Of a stretch of DNA of 61,906 nucleotides, positions 21,901-30,329 are shown piece after piece. Source of the DNA: a virus. The notes under the pieces are model-generated. The model made no database searches. It saw only the letters and a list, made by a program, of their open reading frames with translations, and was not told the DNA's origin. How positions within the stretch are numbered: position 1 is the stretch's first letter; each line of letters begins with the position of its first letter. Position numbers and translations under genes: made by a program. The DNA is taken from positions 1-61,906 of IMG/VR virus record IMGVR_UViG_3300033994_001593; one strand, written 5' to 3'.

Positions 21901-22348
21901 GCTTCTGTGCGGCGAGCGGAGCGGAGTCGAGGATCCCGGCGGCCTTCGCAGCCTTGCCTGCCTTCCCCAAGGCAGATGCACCAAACGTGAACCAAGCGCT
22001 CGGATCCAAAGCGACCTCGGCGGCGAACCCGGCCCCTGCCCTCGCGTATGGGTTGTCATCTTTGTTGAGGATGCCGTAAGACTCAAGCAGCTCCTCGCCA
22101 GAGACACGCCGATCCCAATCCCATGAGAAGCCCGATGCTGGGTCGCCGGCCAAGACGCCTCGAGCTATGGCACCGGGGTAGTCGAGGATGCGGCCAGCGA
22201 CATCGACGGCGCCCCACGCCGACTTCCCCAGCTCATCCAGCATGGAGTCGGCTTCTTCGGGCGGAAGGTATTCCTTCTGCTTGCGGCCAGATTTCTTGGT
22301 GGCCGATGGCTGCTCGTTCAGCAGTGGCGGCATGAAGAAGTCAGCCAC
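18932..22348 (-). CDS. Large internal virion protein, LPD38-like
   Basis: 1138 aa, GTG start after GGAGG. Mostly helical with glycine-rich turns. A central stretch (FLLAWPSRHLRDAYSNVFS, residues about 670-690) and IRNVFIWWSYSSR further on resemble the large polyvalent protein-associated domain 38, which occurs in big injected phage proteins. A lysine-rich C-terminal helix ends the protein. Size and position after the fibre genes suit a podoviral ejection protein, like those forming the T7 core. It also contains PVSDIVRRILAI near residue 950, close to the DIIR motif of its satellites. Confidence 0.65.
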   Translation of the reverse strand: MADFFMPPLLNEQPSATKKSGRKQKEYLPPEEADSMLDELGKSAWGAVDVAGRILDYPGAIARGVLAGDPASGFSWDWDRRVSGEELLESYGILNKDDNPYARAGAGFAAEVALDPSAWFTFGASALGKAGKAAKAAGILDSAPLAAQKRMGQDVTKTLAGSMADNAFTALEKQGIARSDDMYRMRPLVGPRYSQATTTLEETIKSSKDPIRAMDDVVKYLNKYGINYDDIKHEKLGGAVGFGFMSPWATFTPPGSLKALDALDAVGQATKWSAPMRYAASFVDQRVAGQTGAADQLSAMRNFEMRKSAERVGRQKAVDHALTLKDIEVTPQAAAILGSDTLLSPQGNDFLTRIFENVPTKQDLQLKSLLPGVDRAYQSWDDIRKFNVDEARKLGMRINPYGDRFGVLYSPRSGTEFDFEDFQQGISRSLFSTSSAEGYSRRLHLITPGGTADLREISMLPNVRTHAKSGIDSPLANKQLGEEIAQFLNTKHGYDAITNEQGEAIARTMMRLNKDLPADIPAFAQHPLNAQARNIVNQEMARSNAKFIYESLADAAIDAEANTLAGGRFRPLNTALNDIAGKTGLRVSGGEAAGSVQRNVIERIAAKRGVSPDSIDLSKIAIPEAVHNRLTKLQDFYSQPAALDEVGNLWNRFTSITKGFLLAWPSRHLRDAYSNVFSIFLETGSAPDTLAGIQLAKKIVAGGFDEVAGEIAKLPQYQGIANRDALRQAFMRDVGGEGVLTTLSTSDLLTTTRAGDLDQLVPGSTPMRRSDFFWKDLMPDGSRNPLQMAKDFATIRNVTDKYKTLNPLLNASQRYGDWNDSVGRLGGYLALLRQGVSPSEAARRMRDALVDYSSLTPVERHTIRNVFIWWSYSSRIGKYAVQSLYNNPGGRYAQTIRGMNTLQRSDEKHYVPEALRQQLGIRIGQGDPVSDIVRRILAIPEDSQTDTYLKDIDLPGIDVLSLLSPGDLRGTIGNVANQMHPAIRTFAELATNQDLFSKRPLDEAVAPIDRLWMRMSGSQTGVNPTLKAVINNIPGPQRIIGLAGGLSDQRIPWDQRWRKQAINATLGVKLQDVDPNYWIAEARRKNAERMKGYAKKGSFFFLPKDQRENVPEHIKKAFALEQELARRQKLLNKEKEKQ

Positions 22349-22350
22349 GG

Positions 22351-23070
22351 CTACCTCCGAAGATAAGAGAACTGCGGGGCGGCGGCGGCTGGCGTGGTCA
22401 TACCCAAAGTGGAATAGCCTGGGCTGGCGTTATTGACCTTGGTCGAGGTATCGATGGGCTTCGACGGGTTAGCGTCTGGCGCGATGAACGTGGTTCTCGG
22501 GGGGAGCTGGCCGGTTCTGTTGGGCAGGAATGAGGCGGCCACGCCAGGAGAGTTGGGGAACGTATCACCGAGCGGCGTTGCCGTGGGCTGGGCGCCTTCG
22601 TCCTGAGACACGACAGACTGCGGCTCATCGATCTTGGTGCCTGCCACCGGCTGCGGCGGTGCCGGGGCCGCGGGCGTGTCGAGCAGCCCCTCCAGTGGCT
22701 TGATCGGCGTCGTGGGGTTGGAGGGCTGGGGGTTCTGATCTTGCAGCGTAGGACGCTCTTGGAGGCCCGCGGAAACCTGTTCGACCACGGGCTTGGCCTC
22801 GGGCTGCTGGGGCGTCTCGGGCTTCGCCTGGGCCTGTGCTTGGGCCGGGGCGGGAGCCTCTGCCTGCCCGCCCTCCTTGATGGTCATAGGCTGATCGGCT
22901 GGGCCTGGTGAGCTGGAGCCACCCACCGATCCACCAGGGGAGCCGCCGCCTCCACGCCTCGACATCAGACCGCCAAGCAGCGGGCGAGCCACCGCGCGAC
23001 GGGCTGCGGCGCCGGCCGCGGCACCGGCAGCCGCTCGCCCCATAAGACCACCGAGGAGAAGTCCGAACAC
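22351..23070 (-). CDS. Ala/Pro/Gln-rich virion-region protein (239 aa)
   Basis: GTG start with GAGGAG upstream. The N-terminus MFGLLLGGLMGRAAAGAAAG is hydrophobic and glycine/alanine-rich, a possible membrane insertion signal; the rest is disordered. Low-complexity proteins of this kind in ejection modules may help cross the cell envelope; that is inference. Confidence 0.6.
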   Translation of the reverse strand: MFGLLLGGLMGRAAAGAAAGAAARRAVARPLLGGLMSRRGGGGSPGGSVGGSSSPGPADQPMTIKEGGQAEAPAPAQAQAQAKPETPQQPEAKPVVEQVSAGLQERPTLQDQNPQPSNPTTPIKPLEGLLDTPAAPAPPQPVAGTKIDEPQSVVSQDEGAQPTATPLGDTFPNSPGVAASFLPNRTGQLPPRTTFIAPDANPSKPIDTSTKVNNASPGYSTLGMTTPAAAAPQFSYLRR

Positions 23071-23076
23071 TGGCTG

Positions 23077-23451
23077 CTACTCCTCTTCCTCGTCATAGAT
23101 ATCGTCTGGGATTTCCGGCTCTGGGTATTCCATCTCGCCGCCGAGTTGTCTGTAGATGCTGTTCCAAGACGCCTCGTCATCTCGCGAGTAAATCGCGCTT
23201 TCGTTGAACGGATTCTTGCCGCCGCCCACAAGGAATTGGCTGGCCTTCTTGTCGAGATCGGCTGCTGGGTCATACGGCTTTCGGCCGCCACCGCTGCGGC
23301 CGCTGCGGCCGCCGCCGCCGCGGCCATAGCCGCTGCGGCCACGACCACCACCGCCACCACCGCCGCCGCGCCGGCCGCCACCACCACCACCGCCACCACC
23401 GCCGCGGCCCGACATGAAGAGATTGATGAGTGCTGGGATCAGTGCTGACAT
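23077..23451 (-). CDS. Gly/Arg-rich protein with hydrophobic start (124 aa)
   Basis: ATG at 23451 shares TAATG with the preceding stop. Residues 1-13 (MSALIPALINLFM) are hydrophobic, followed by about 50 residues of G and R in runs (RGG-type) and an acidic end (DDIYDEEEE). The glycine tract is encoded by GGC-type repeats near 23290-23410. Like its neighbour it combines a membrane-active start with a flexible body. Possible ejection accessory protein. Confidence 0.6.
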   Translation of the reverse strand: MSALIPALINLFMSGRGGGGGGGGGGRRGGGGGGGGRGRSGYGRGGGGRSGRSGGGRKPYDPAADLDKKASQFLVGGGKNPFNESAIYSRDDEASWNSIYRQLGGEMEYPEPEIPDDIYDEEEE

Positions 23452-24926
23452 TATCCACCCCAAAGTGACGGCGAGTGTCCAAAGAAGCCGCCAGTGCCAC
23501 CAGCAGTTGGCCTCTGAGGTGCTGGCTGCGGCGGTGCCGGCGGCTGCTGCGGCGTAGGCTGCTCCATAGCCGGCGCCTCCTGCCCGAGGTTCGGGTCTTT
23601 TTCGTAGGCCAATTCGGAGTACAGAGCCTGCGAGTGAACCTGGGCATCGTTGCGCAATTGGCCTTCATCTCGCCGCTGATCTGGCGGCAGCGACTCGTTT
23701 CTCTCGACAAGCGCCTTGAGGTATGCGGGCTTGAAGTGCGACTCAATCTCCGCAGCAGCTTGGTCGATGCTCATCGATCCGTAGTAGTTTCGGGCAGCGC
23801 TCCACGCCGAGCTGGCGTTTTCTGCTCGGGATTCGTCCGTACCCCACGGGTAGCCGCTTTCTTCGCTGGCCGCAGCCAAGGCGGCCCCGTGTGCGATCTC
23901 GCCCGCGTGGGCAATGCGTCGGTAGTGGGCGTAGGCAGGCGAGGCTTCAATCTCCTCGGGTGTCATCTTGGGGTTTGCCAACCGAGCGAGGGCCGCGGCC
24001 CTGTCATCCGGTCGGATGCTCATGTTCGGCGTCGTGAGGAAGCGGTCGGCGTCCTCATACTGCGATTGGATCGACCCCTTGTTCATCGCCCGCTCTGCCA
24101 TCTGCTGGCGCGGGCCGAGGTTCTGGGCGAGAACGTGCGCCTTCACGGCACTGAAAGCCTCTCGATCCCAGTAGGCACCTTGGTTGCCGTAGAACACTTT
24201 CCATCGCAGATCCGGATTTGTGTCACGCAGCTTGTTAAATGAATCCGCCTTCGCCTTGGCGGCTTGCGCTGCCGCAAGCCAATCGACACTCCTTGGGTTC
24301 GCGGCTCCGCGGGAAAGTAAATCACCCCAAGCGTCAAAGTCGGAGGCGGGAGCTGCCTGTCCCGCAGGCAGGCCGGCCGCTTGCTGTTGCGGAGCCGCCT
24401 GCCCCATCGGCTGCGGTGAGCTGGGCATGGCTTGGGCCGGGACACCCGCGGAGCGGCTGACCTCTGGGCCTACACTGAGCAGCGTCTGCCCAGGCTCAAG
24501 AGTGATGCCGTATCGGGCAGCGTCCAAGCCCTGCGACGGCCCCACCCCGCACCCACCAGGCCCGCACTGGCTGCTGCTGACGGGATCGGGCCTCGCATTG
24601 CTGCCGGCCGCCGTCATAAACGGCCCGCGGCGTTCGGGCTGCGGGAGCTGGGCCTCGGGGGAGGCGACGGTCGAGGTGGCCGCCGGCTGCGGGAGCTGGG
24701 AGGTGACGAACGACTCGGCCATCGGCTCCGAGATCCGCGTCTCGAGCCTGGTGGAGGGCATGGCCGAGCTGATGTCCACGCCCTGCGCCCGGTCGGCCAT
24801 GTCCTGGGAGTCGAGCGGATTGATGATGTTTCGCATGCCTGGGGCTTCGCCGCCGCCCCAGCCGGAAAGCCGACGCTGCCGCCTCGAGCGCAGCCCCTGC
24901 AACATTTGGATAAGTGGCCCTGCCAT
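23451..24926 (-). CDS. Virion-region protein with Pro/Gln linkers (491 aa)
   Basis: Start after GTAGGAGAACAGAC. A disordered first 190 residues with CGPGGCG, then a helical domain (about 200-430) including YKALVER-type helices, then a proline/glutamine tail. No enzyme motif seen. Probably an internal or ejection protein, upstream of the giant LPD38-like protein in the same transcript. Confidence 0.6.
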   Translation of the reverse strand: MAGPLIQMLQGLRSRRQRRLSGWGGGEAPGMRNIINPLDSQDMADRAQGVDISSAMPSTRLETRISEPMAESFVTSQLPQPAATSTVASPEAQLPQPERRGPFMTAAGSNARPDPVSSSQCGPGGCGVGPSQGLDAARYGITLEPGQTLLSVGPEVSRSAGVPAQAMPSSPQPMGQAAPQQQAAGLPAGQAAPASDFDAWGDLLSRGAANPRSVDWLAAAQAAKAKADSFNKLRDTNPDLRWKVFYGNQGAYWDREAFSAVKAHVLAQNLGPRQQMAERAMNKGSIQSQYEDADRFLTTPNMSIRPDDRAAALARLANPKMTPEEIEASPAYAHYRRIAHAGEIAHGAALAAASEESGYPWGTDESRAENASSAWSAARNYYGSMSIDQAAAEIESHFKPAYLKALVERNESLPPDQRRDEGQLRNDAQVHSQALYSELAYEKDPNLGQEAPAMEQPTPQQPPAPPQPAPQRPTAGGTGGFFGHSPSLWGG

Positions 24927-24974
24927 GTCTGTTCTCCTACCCCGATTTATGGTGCCTTTGCCCCCGGAAGCGGC

Positions 24975-25853
24975 CTAGCGGAAGACGGCAGCCTGCACGA
25001 TGCCGGAGTCATAGGTTGCGGAGCCGGGGCCATTTACTGCCAGAACGCGAAGCTGGCCGACTGCCCATGGCACGCACTCCAGGCGACCGCCAAAGGTGGT
25101 GCCAGCGATGCCGGAGCAACCGCCGACCCCGGCGAAATTCGTATCCGGCATTGCTGTCGAAAAGTTGATCATGTAGTCGCCTGTCGCCACGCGAGAGACA
25201 GAAGTGACGTTTCCGCTCGCGCGAATAGCAGGAGTCCCGGTTCCGTTGAAATTCACCCAAGCCCTGCACTGAAACTGCGGCAGGAGCGTCGAGCCGCCGG
25301 GGATCACCGACTGCGTTGCCCCGTCCGCACCAACCCGCCAACGCTCAACGCCGTTGGTCGCCACGCTCAAGGTGTTCGGGCTACTCGCCGCCTGCATGAT
25401 GCCGGTGTCAGTGTCGCCAGAGATCGCCACCCCCGGCGCACCGGCATTGCCTGCAAGTGCAACCAACTGCCCGGTCATCGTACCGCCCGCCCGCGCGAGG
25501 TAGTCGGTGGCAGTGGCCTGCGCCATCGTGCCAAGGCCCAGCGAGGTGCGCTGTGCTGCGGCATCCGCCCCCGTCATCAGCGCGCGCCCCGCACTGGTGG
25601 AGTCGCTGATCTCTGCCGATGGGTGGGCGTGGCTGGCCGGGGCCGCACCAATGTCCGCTGGCGCAAGCGCGACCTTCGATGCGGTCACGGCACCGCTGGC
25701 GATCTTGGAGGTCGTGACGCTTGAGTCCGCGAGGTCTGCCTCGACCACGGCACCGGGAGCGATCTTCGCCGTGGTGATAGACGAGTCAGCGATCTTCGGC
25801 GTCGTGACGCTGGAGTCGGCAAGCCCGTCAGTCGTGATGCGTGTGCGTGTCAT
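24975..25853 (-). CDS. Tail fibre protein A
   Basis: 292 aa. The N-terminal 60 residues are a repeat of DSSVTTxKIA units (a slender shaft), then HAHPSAEISDST, and a C-terminal domain with QCRAWVNFNGTGTPAIRASG and GDYMINFSTAMPD. That C-terminal domain is also present in the fibre at 30942 (CRAWVQAESNFM, GVYLMNFIVPM). Last fibre of the cassette; the ribosome site is weak. Confidence 0.75.
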   Translation of the reverse strand: MTRTRITTDGLADSSVTTPKIADSSITTAKIAPGAVVEADLADSSVTTSKIASGAVTASKVALAPADIGAAPASHAHPSAEISDSTSAGRALMTGADAAAQRTSLGLGTMAQATATDYLARAGGTMTGQLVALAGNAGAPGVAISGDTDTGIMQAASSPNTLSVATNGVERWRVGADGATQSVIPGGSTLLPQFQCRAWVNFNGTGTPAIRASGNVTSVSRVATGDYMINFSTAMPDTNFAGVGGCSGIAGTTFGGRLECVPWAVGQLRVLAVNGPGSATYDSGIVQAAVFR

Positions 25854-25866
25854 GTGTCTGTCGCTT

Positions 25867-26055
25867 TCATTCGGCGGGCGGCGTCAGCCCCAGCCGCTCG
25901 CATTCCGCCTGCCATTCCGCCTTGTTTATGGTCTGCAACAGGAGAGTCCACTGCGGCCCAGCCGAAGTCACCTCGTCGGGCATGGTCACGCCAGCGACCG
26001 GCTGACCGCCCGCCGTGATGATCCAATAGGTCGGCTTTGCCGGATACTCAATCAC
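25867..26055 (-). CDS. Small fibre-associated protein (62 aa)
   Basis: GTG start in a GTGA overlap with the adhesin gene. PAKPTYWIITAGGQPVAGVT is a short strand-rich unit and the C-terminus AEWQAECERLGLTPPAE is a helix. Size and place fit a fibre assembly chaperone; no family proven. Confidence 0.55.
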   Translation of the reverse strand: MIEYPAKPTYWIITAGGQPVAGVTMPDEVTSAGPQWTLLLQTINKAEWQAECERLGLTPPAE

Positions 26056-27404
26056 GCTGGCCCCCCGTCCGTAATCACCCAGCCGTAGGTGTTGATGAGC
26101 GTGTCGCGGGCCGCAGCCGCTTCGGGCAAATATTTCACGCTCGCGCCGGGATCAAGAACGACGTTCCGGCTGCGTCGGTGCCGCATGGTTCCGGTGGCTT
26201 CGTTTGCCACAAACGGAACGGCGATGTCAAAGACGTTGGTGGCGGCAACAGCCAGCACGTTGTAATCGCCGTTGTAGTTTGTTGTGCCGTCGATACGCAC
26301 GCGCGAGCCGACTGCGAGTCCGTGCGCAGAAACGGTAACGCGAGTATTCGCCCCTTGCGCCGAGTAGGCCAAGATCGGCAGATTGCGCAGGTCTTCGTCG
26401 GGAAGCGCGGCCCACGCAATCAGTGCTGCACTGTAGTTCGCGTTGCCCCACTGCGACGTAAATGACGAGGAGAGTGTAATCACGCGGCGAATGTCCCAGT
26501 TGGAAACGTCTTGGTTGTAATTACTGTTGACGAACATCTGATCCATCGAAACGACGTTCGATAGGTTCCAGCCGTGAAGCGTCTGGCGGAATGATGTTGC
26601 GCCGGAAAACATGGTGCGCATATTGGTGGCGCTAGAAGTGTTCCAGCCGCCGATCTGCTGATTAAATGAAGTGGCGCTGACGAACACCCCGTTCAACAAT
26701 GCCACGCCTTTCGTGTCCCAGTTGCCGATAGGTTGATTAAAGGCGGTGCAGCCTTGGAATACGTTTTGCAAAGAGCCGACGCGGCTTATATTCCAGTTGC
26801 CGATTGGTTGATTGAACGCAGTGCAACCAAGGAAAATGCCGTTTATCGCGTTTAGGTTCGATGTGTCCCAAAGGCAAACATTTGGGTCGTTGAACGCGGC
26901 GCAGCCTCCAAACGCAAAGGCTAGAGAGGAAACACTGGGCGGGAGTGTGGGTGGGCATTCCACAAAATTCACGCAATTTCGGAAGGCATCCTGACAACTG
27001 ACTAAACCAATGACGCCAAACGACAGGCATCGCACCAACTTTGATCGGTTGTTGGTGGTGCTTGCGCTGTTGCCATAGTTCAGTGTTCCCATATTTCCGC
27101 TAATCTGCACCACATAGATGCCCGGCGCAGCGTAGGTGTGCGTCTTGAATCCAGTGGTGGTGTGAGCCTCGCTGGAACCGTCGCCCCAATCGATGACTAC
27201 GTTTGGCGAGGTGCCAGAGATTGGCACTGAAATCTGTAGGCTCGCCGGTTCAAGCGAAGTGTCATAGACCAGCGTGAGATTGCTGGGGTCGTAACTGAAC
27301 CGCTGCTTCTTCCCTCGCGGCGTCGTAACGGGCGCGGGCTTTCCCAGCAATCCTCGCGGCATTGCGGGCGGCGCGTATTGCGATGATTGAATGCCGTTGT
27401 TCAC
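26052..27404 (-). CDS. Fibre adhesin with PKD-like and DUF285 repeats
   Basis: 450 aa, GTG start in a GTGA overlap with the upstream gene. Residues about 35-100 (SVPISGTSPNVVIDWGDGSS, HTYAAPGIYVVQISG) look like a PKD domain. Residues about 120-330 carry repeats such as CTAFNQPIGNWNISRVGSLQ and TSFNQQIGGWNTSSATNM, the DUF285/BspA-type surface repeats (about 24-25 residues, at least six units). This repeat is typical of bacterial surface proteins, so the gene probably supplies the receptor-binding part of a fibre. Confidence 0.8.
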   Translation of the reverse strand: MNNGIQSSQYAPPAMPRGLLGKPAPVTTPRGKKQRFSYDPSNLTLVYDTSLEPASLQISVPISGTSPNVVIDWGDGSSEAHTTTGFKTHTYAAPGIYVVQISGNMGTLNYGNSASTTNNRSKLVRCLSFGVIGLVSCQDAFRNCVNFVECPPTLPPSVSSLAFAFGGCAAFNDPNVCLWDTSNLNAINGIFLGCTAFNQPIGNWNISRVGSLQNVFQGCTAFNQPIGNWDTKGVALLNGVFVSATSFNQQIGGWNTSSATNMRTMFSGATSFRQTLHGWNLSNVVSMDQMFVNSNYNQDVSNWDIRRVITLSSSFTSQWGNANYSAALIAWAALPDEDLRNLPILAYSAQGANTRVTVSAHGLAVGSRVRIDGTTNYNGDYNVLAVAATNVFDIAVPFVANEATGTMRHRRSRNVVLDPGASVKYLPEAAAARDTLINTYGWVITDGGPA

Positions 27405-27784
27405 AGGTCGGCGGCGAGTGCCGTTACATGCGTGGCCTGCGCGATGGATGTGGTCACGCGAACAGACCATGACGAGGATGGAAGGATCAGATTGTCATAG
27501 GTGCGGGTGACGCGAGTAGTCGCGACCGTATTTGACGAGGTGGCAGCGGAGATCGTCACCTCGTCAAACAGGAATGTGCTGGTGCCGTCATGCAGAAAGA
27601 CGCGCACGATTGCGGCAACAGAGGTGGCGGCGCACTTCACGACCAATTCCGCCACGCGAGTTCCGGCGGCAACTCCGGTGATGACGGTTCCGAAGTTGGT
27701 CGGGGCCGTGAGGCTTGTGTCCTGAGTGCTGATTGAAACGCTGCCGATACGCGGCGTGACTGCAAACGAAGGGGAGGTAGCCAT
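27401..27784 (-). CDS. Fibre-cassette protein (127 aa)
   Basis: All-beta protein rich in Thr, Ser and Val (SVSISTQDTSLTAPTNFGTV, VVKCAATSVAAIVRVFLHDG). It resembles a single beta domain of a fibre or a fibre cap. TAATG overlap with the long fibre, GTGA overlap with the adhesin. Confidence 0.6.
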   Translation of the reverse strand: MATSPSFAVTPRIGSVSISTQDTSLTAPTNFGTVITGVAAGTRVAELVVKCAATSVAAIVRVFLHDGTSTFLFDEVTISAATSSNTVATTRVTRTYDNLILPSSSWSVRVTTSIAQATHVTALAADL

Positions 27785-29757
27785 TAGCGGAAGGTACTCC
27801 AGAGATAGAGGTTGACGGCGGCGCGTGCGTTGTCCGAAAGGCGCGAATCAGAGAGTGTGCCAGAGGTCAGATCGCTGGCGTTGGTGCTTCCGCTGGTGAC
27901 GGTTTTCCAAGTTTGATCGCCAGCGAGGAACGTGGTGGAGGTGGCCGAGCCGCTGCCGAGCCGGGCCGTGGCGATTACACCGCTCTGAATCGCACTTGCG
28001 TCATGCGTATGAGAGAGAGGCGTGCGAGCATCCGACAGGCGGGCATCATTGCCGATGCAGACGCTACTGGCATCGCTGCCAGTTGGAATTCGGGAAATGT
28101 CTAACTCCCCCGAAACAATGTCCATCGCGTTATGCGCATGTCCGGAGGCGGCTTTCTCTGACAGTTGCACCTCCAAGCCCGTCACTTCGCTGATCATGTG
28201 ACCGTGGACGGCGGCGGCGTATGAGCCGCTTGGCTGCTTGGAATTCAGCGCGGCCTGCAAGCCAGTGGTGTCGGCAATCACATGCTGATGCGAGGTCGCG
28301 GCCTTGGCATCGAGCAACGATTGCACCGCAGACACGGCGCGGGTGTTCGTGAAATAGAGATTGGTGCTGCCTTCGGCAATCGCGTCGGTCGAGCCGGGGG
28401 AGGCGACGATCTCGACATACTGCGTTCCTGCCCACCGATAAATCTTGCCGTTGTTGATCGTGAGGTACAGTTTCCCCTCTTCACCGCTTGTGGGCAGAAG
28501 GGATGCGTTGTCCACTTCGATCACATCATCAACGTAGGACGGCAGTTGCGTGGCTGGCACCTTGCCGCCGACGAGCGTGGCGTAATCACCAGCGGTCTGC
28601 TTGTTGTCGAGGGCCGCTTGCAAGCCAATGATCGCGGAGATGCCGTGATTGTGGACTGACTGTGCGTAGGAACCGGAGGGCTGCTTGGAATCTAAAGCCG
28701 CCTGCAACCCAGTGGTGTCGGCAATCACATGGGAATGGACGGTCGCAGCGTAGGAACCGGCGACTTGCTTCCCGTCCAACGCTGCCTGCAAGCCATCGAC
28801 GGCACTGATTATGTGGGTGTGTACCGCATTAGCGTATGAGCCAGTGGGCTGCTTGCCGTCGAGTGCGGTCTGTAGCCCGTTGACCGTCGAGATCGCTTGC
28901 TGCCCAGTGTGCGTTGCGCGATCCCGCAGTTGAGCGTCGGTCGCGTTGGCCGTCGCCCCGCTCGCGATGCCGTCGAGTTTCGTCTTGTCGGAAGACGCAC
29001 CCCACCATGCCTCGATTGCGGATCGCACCACCGCATAGGCCAGCCACCGCGAGGCGGTTGGATCGTAAGTGATCTGGATCGCGCTGTTGACCGGGATCAC
29101 AACATCGCCCCCGGTGGGCGAGATCACGCGATTGGGTGCCGCCGACAGGGTGGATTGGTGTGCGATGGTGATGGGGAACGAGCCGACGTTATGCAGCGTG
29201 ACCGACGAGCCTGCCGATGCGACGAAGCCGGTGATCGTGCGCGGCGCATCCGACGAGAGGCGGGCGTTGTTCGCGCCCACCGACAGAGCGTAGTTGTTCT
29301 GGTCGGAAGTGATCGTGGTCGGTGAGTGGAAGGCCGCAGCGGAACCCGCGAGGTACACACCGAAGAATGCGTCAGTCGCCGCCGGGGCCGCGGCAAACGT
29401 GATCTGCGAGCCACTCACCGTGTAGGCCACTTCCGGCTGTTGCGTCACGCCGTTGAGCATGACGAGCAGCGAGGCTGCGGTGGCGGGCGTGACCGAAGTT
29501 GTGCCGATGACGAGATCAAACGTCGTGGTCGAGCCATTGAACGTGAGCGAGTTGAGAGTTCGGTTGAGGGCCGACGCGCCGCCAGAGCCGCCCACGCCAC
29601 CCACGATGTACGGCAGCGAGTTGTATGCAGTGGTGCCGTCACCAACCTTCAACTTGTTCGTGTCCGTTTCAAATACGATCTGCCCCGCCAACGGGACTTC
29701 GTTGGCTGCGGTCAGGGCGGCAAGGGTGCCGCGTCGTTGTTGGACAATGGGGGGCAT
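27784..29757 (-). CDS. Long tail fibre with phage-tail repeats
   Basis: 657 aa. The N-terminal QQRRGTLAALTAANEVPLAG through KLKVGDGTTAYNSLPYI is the attachment domain found on many fibres. Residues about 290-400 and 480-580 hold repeats of LQAALDGKQPTGSYANAVHT type (phage-tail-repeat-like, HTH or HSH every 32 residues or so), which trimerise into a shaft. The C-terminus is short. TAATG overlaps with both neighbours. It is the main shaft component of the cassette. Confidence 0.85.
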   Translation of the reverse strand: MPPIVQQRRGTLAALTAANEVPLAGQIVFETDTNKLKVGDGTTAYNSLPYIVGGVGGSGGASALNRTLNSLTFNGSTTTFDLVIGTTSVTPATAASLLVMLNGVTQQPEVAYTVSGSQITFAAAPAATDAFFGVYLAGSAAAFHSPTTITSDQNNYALSVGANNARLSSDAPRTITGFVASAGSSVTLHNVGSFPITIAHQSTLSAAPNRVISPTGGDVVIPVNSAIQITYDPTASRWLAYAVVRSAIEAWWGASSDKTKLDGIASGATANATDAQLRDRATHTGQQAISTVNGLQTALDGKQPTGSYANAVHTHIISAVDGLQAALDGKQVAGSYAATVHSHVIADTTGLQAALDSKQPSGSYAQSVHNHGISAIIGLQAALDNKQTAGDYATLVGGKVPATQLPSYVDDVIEVDNASLLPTSGEEGKLYLTINNGKIYRWAGTQYVEIVASPGSTDAIAEGSTNLYFTNTRAVSAVQSLLDAKAATSHQHVIADTTGLQAALNSKQPSGSYAAAVHGHMISEVTGLEVQLSEKAASGHAHNAMDIVSGELDISRIPTGSDASSVCIGNDARLSDARTPLSHTHDASAIQSGVIATARLGSGSATSTTFLAGDQTWKTVTSGSTNASDLTSGTLSDSRLSDNARAAVNLYLWSTFR

Positions 29758-30326
29758 TAGAGCGAGCCGCAGTCGATGACGATGTTGCTGTTGAGTTTCG
29801 CCGCCGTAACGCTGCCGTCAGTCGGGGTGCGTTGATCGGAGAGCCGCGTGTCCGATCCGATCACCACCTGTGTGCTTGTGGCATTGCCCACCGCAGGAAC
29901 GTCACGGGTGGCGGCGGTGCCAGCGTCGGTGATCGCTGAAACGGTGTGCTGGTGAACGAGAGCCGCCTTGCCGTCGAGGGCCGACTGCAATCCATCGACC
30001 GCGCTGATCGTGTGCTGATGGACGAGCGGGGCGTAAGCGGCAGCGAGGGTGCTGTTGAGATCAGTGATCGCGGCGACGGTGTGGGTGTGGACGAGTTGAG
30101 CGTATGACCCAGCCGACTGCTTCCCTGCGAGTGCTTCGGTCAAGCCCGCCACATCCGCGATGGCGATGTCGTTGTTGATGTACCCCAGTGAATTCCACGG
30201 GGTAATGCCGTCGCCAACCTTCAATCGGCTGGTGTCGGTTTCAAAGACAATCTGCCCAGCCGCTGGCGTCTCGTTCGCAGCGGCGAGGGCGGCGGCGGTG
30301 CCGCGGCGCTGCTTAAAGACGGCCAT
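29757..30326 (-). CDS. Short tail fibre, paralogue of the long fibre
   Basis: 189 aa. KQRRGTAAALAAANETPAAG and RLKVGDGITPWNSLGYI match the N-terminal domain of the 657-residue fibre, followed by VHTHTVAAI and VHQHTISAV repeats. It looks like a shortened duplicate. GGAGTAGCC precedes the ATG. Confidence 0.8.
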   Translation of the reverse strand: MAVFKQRRGTAAALAAANETPAAGQIVFETDTSRLKVGDGITPWNSLGYINNDIAIADVAGLTEALAGKQSAGSYAQLVHTHTVAAITDLNSTLAAAYAPLVHQHTISAVDGLQSALDGKAALVHQHTVSAITDAGTAATRDVPAVGNATSTQVVIGSDTRLSDQRTPTDGSVTAAKLNSNIVIDCGSL

Positions 30327-30329
30327 TGG

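Noticed and set aside
23290-23420. Non-coding microsatellite
   Set aside because: The GGC-type repeat is in frame and encodes the Gly/Arg tract of a coupled gene.
24432-25724. 430-codon plus-strand ORF
   Set aside because: Shadow spanning two real leftward genes and the gap between them.
28150-28900. CRISPR-like periodic repeats
   Set aside because: The repeats are in frame and encode the phage-tail repeat of the long fibre; spacing is coding periodicity with no separate spacers.
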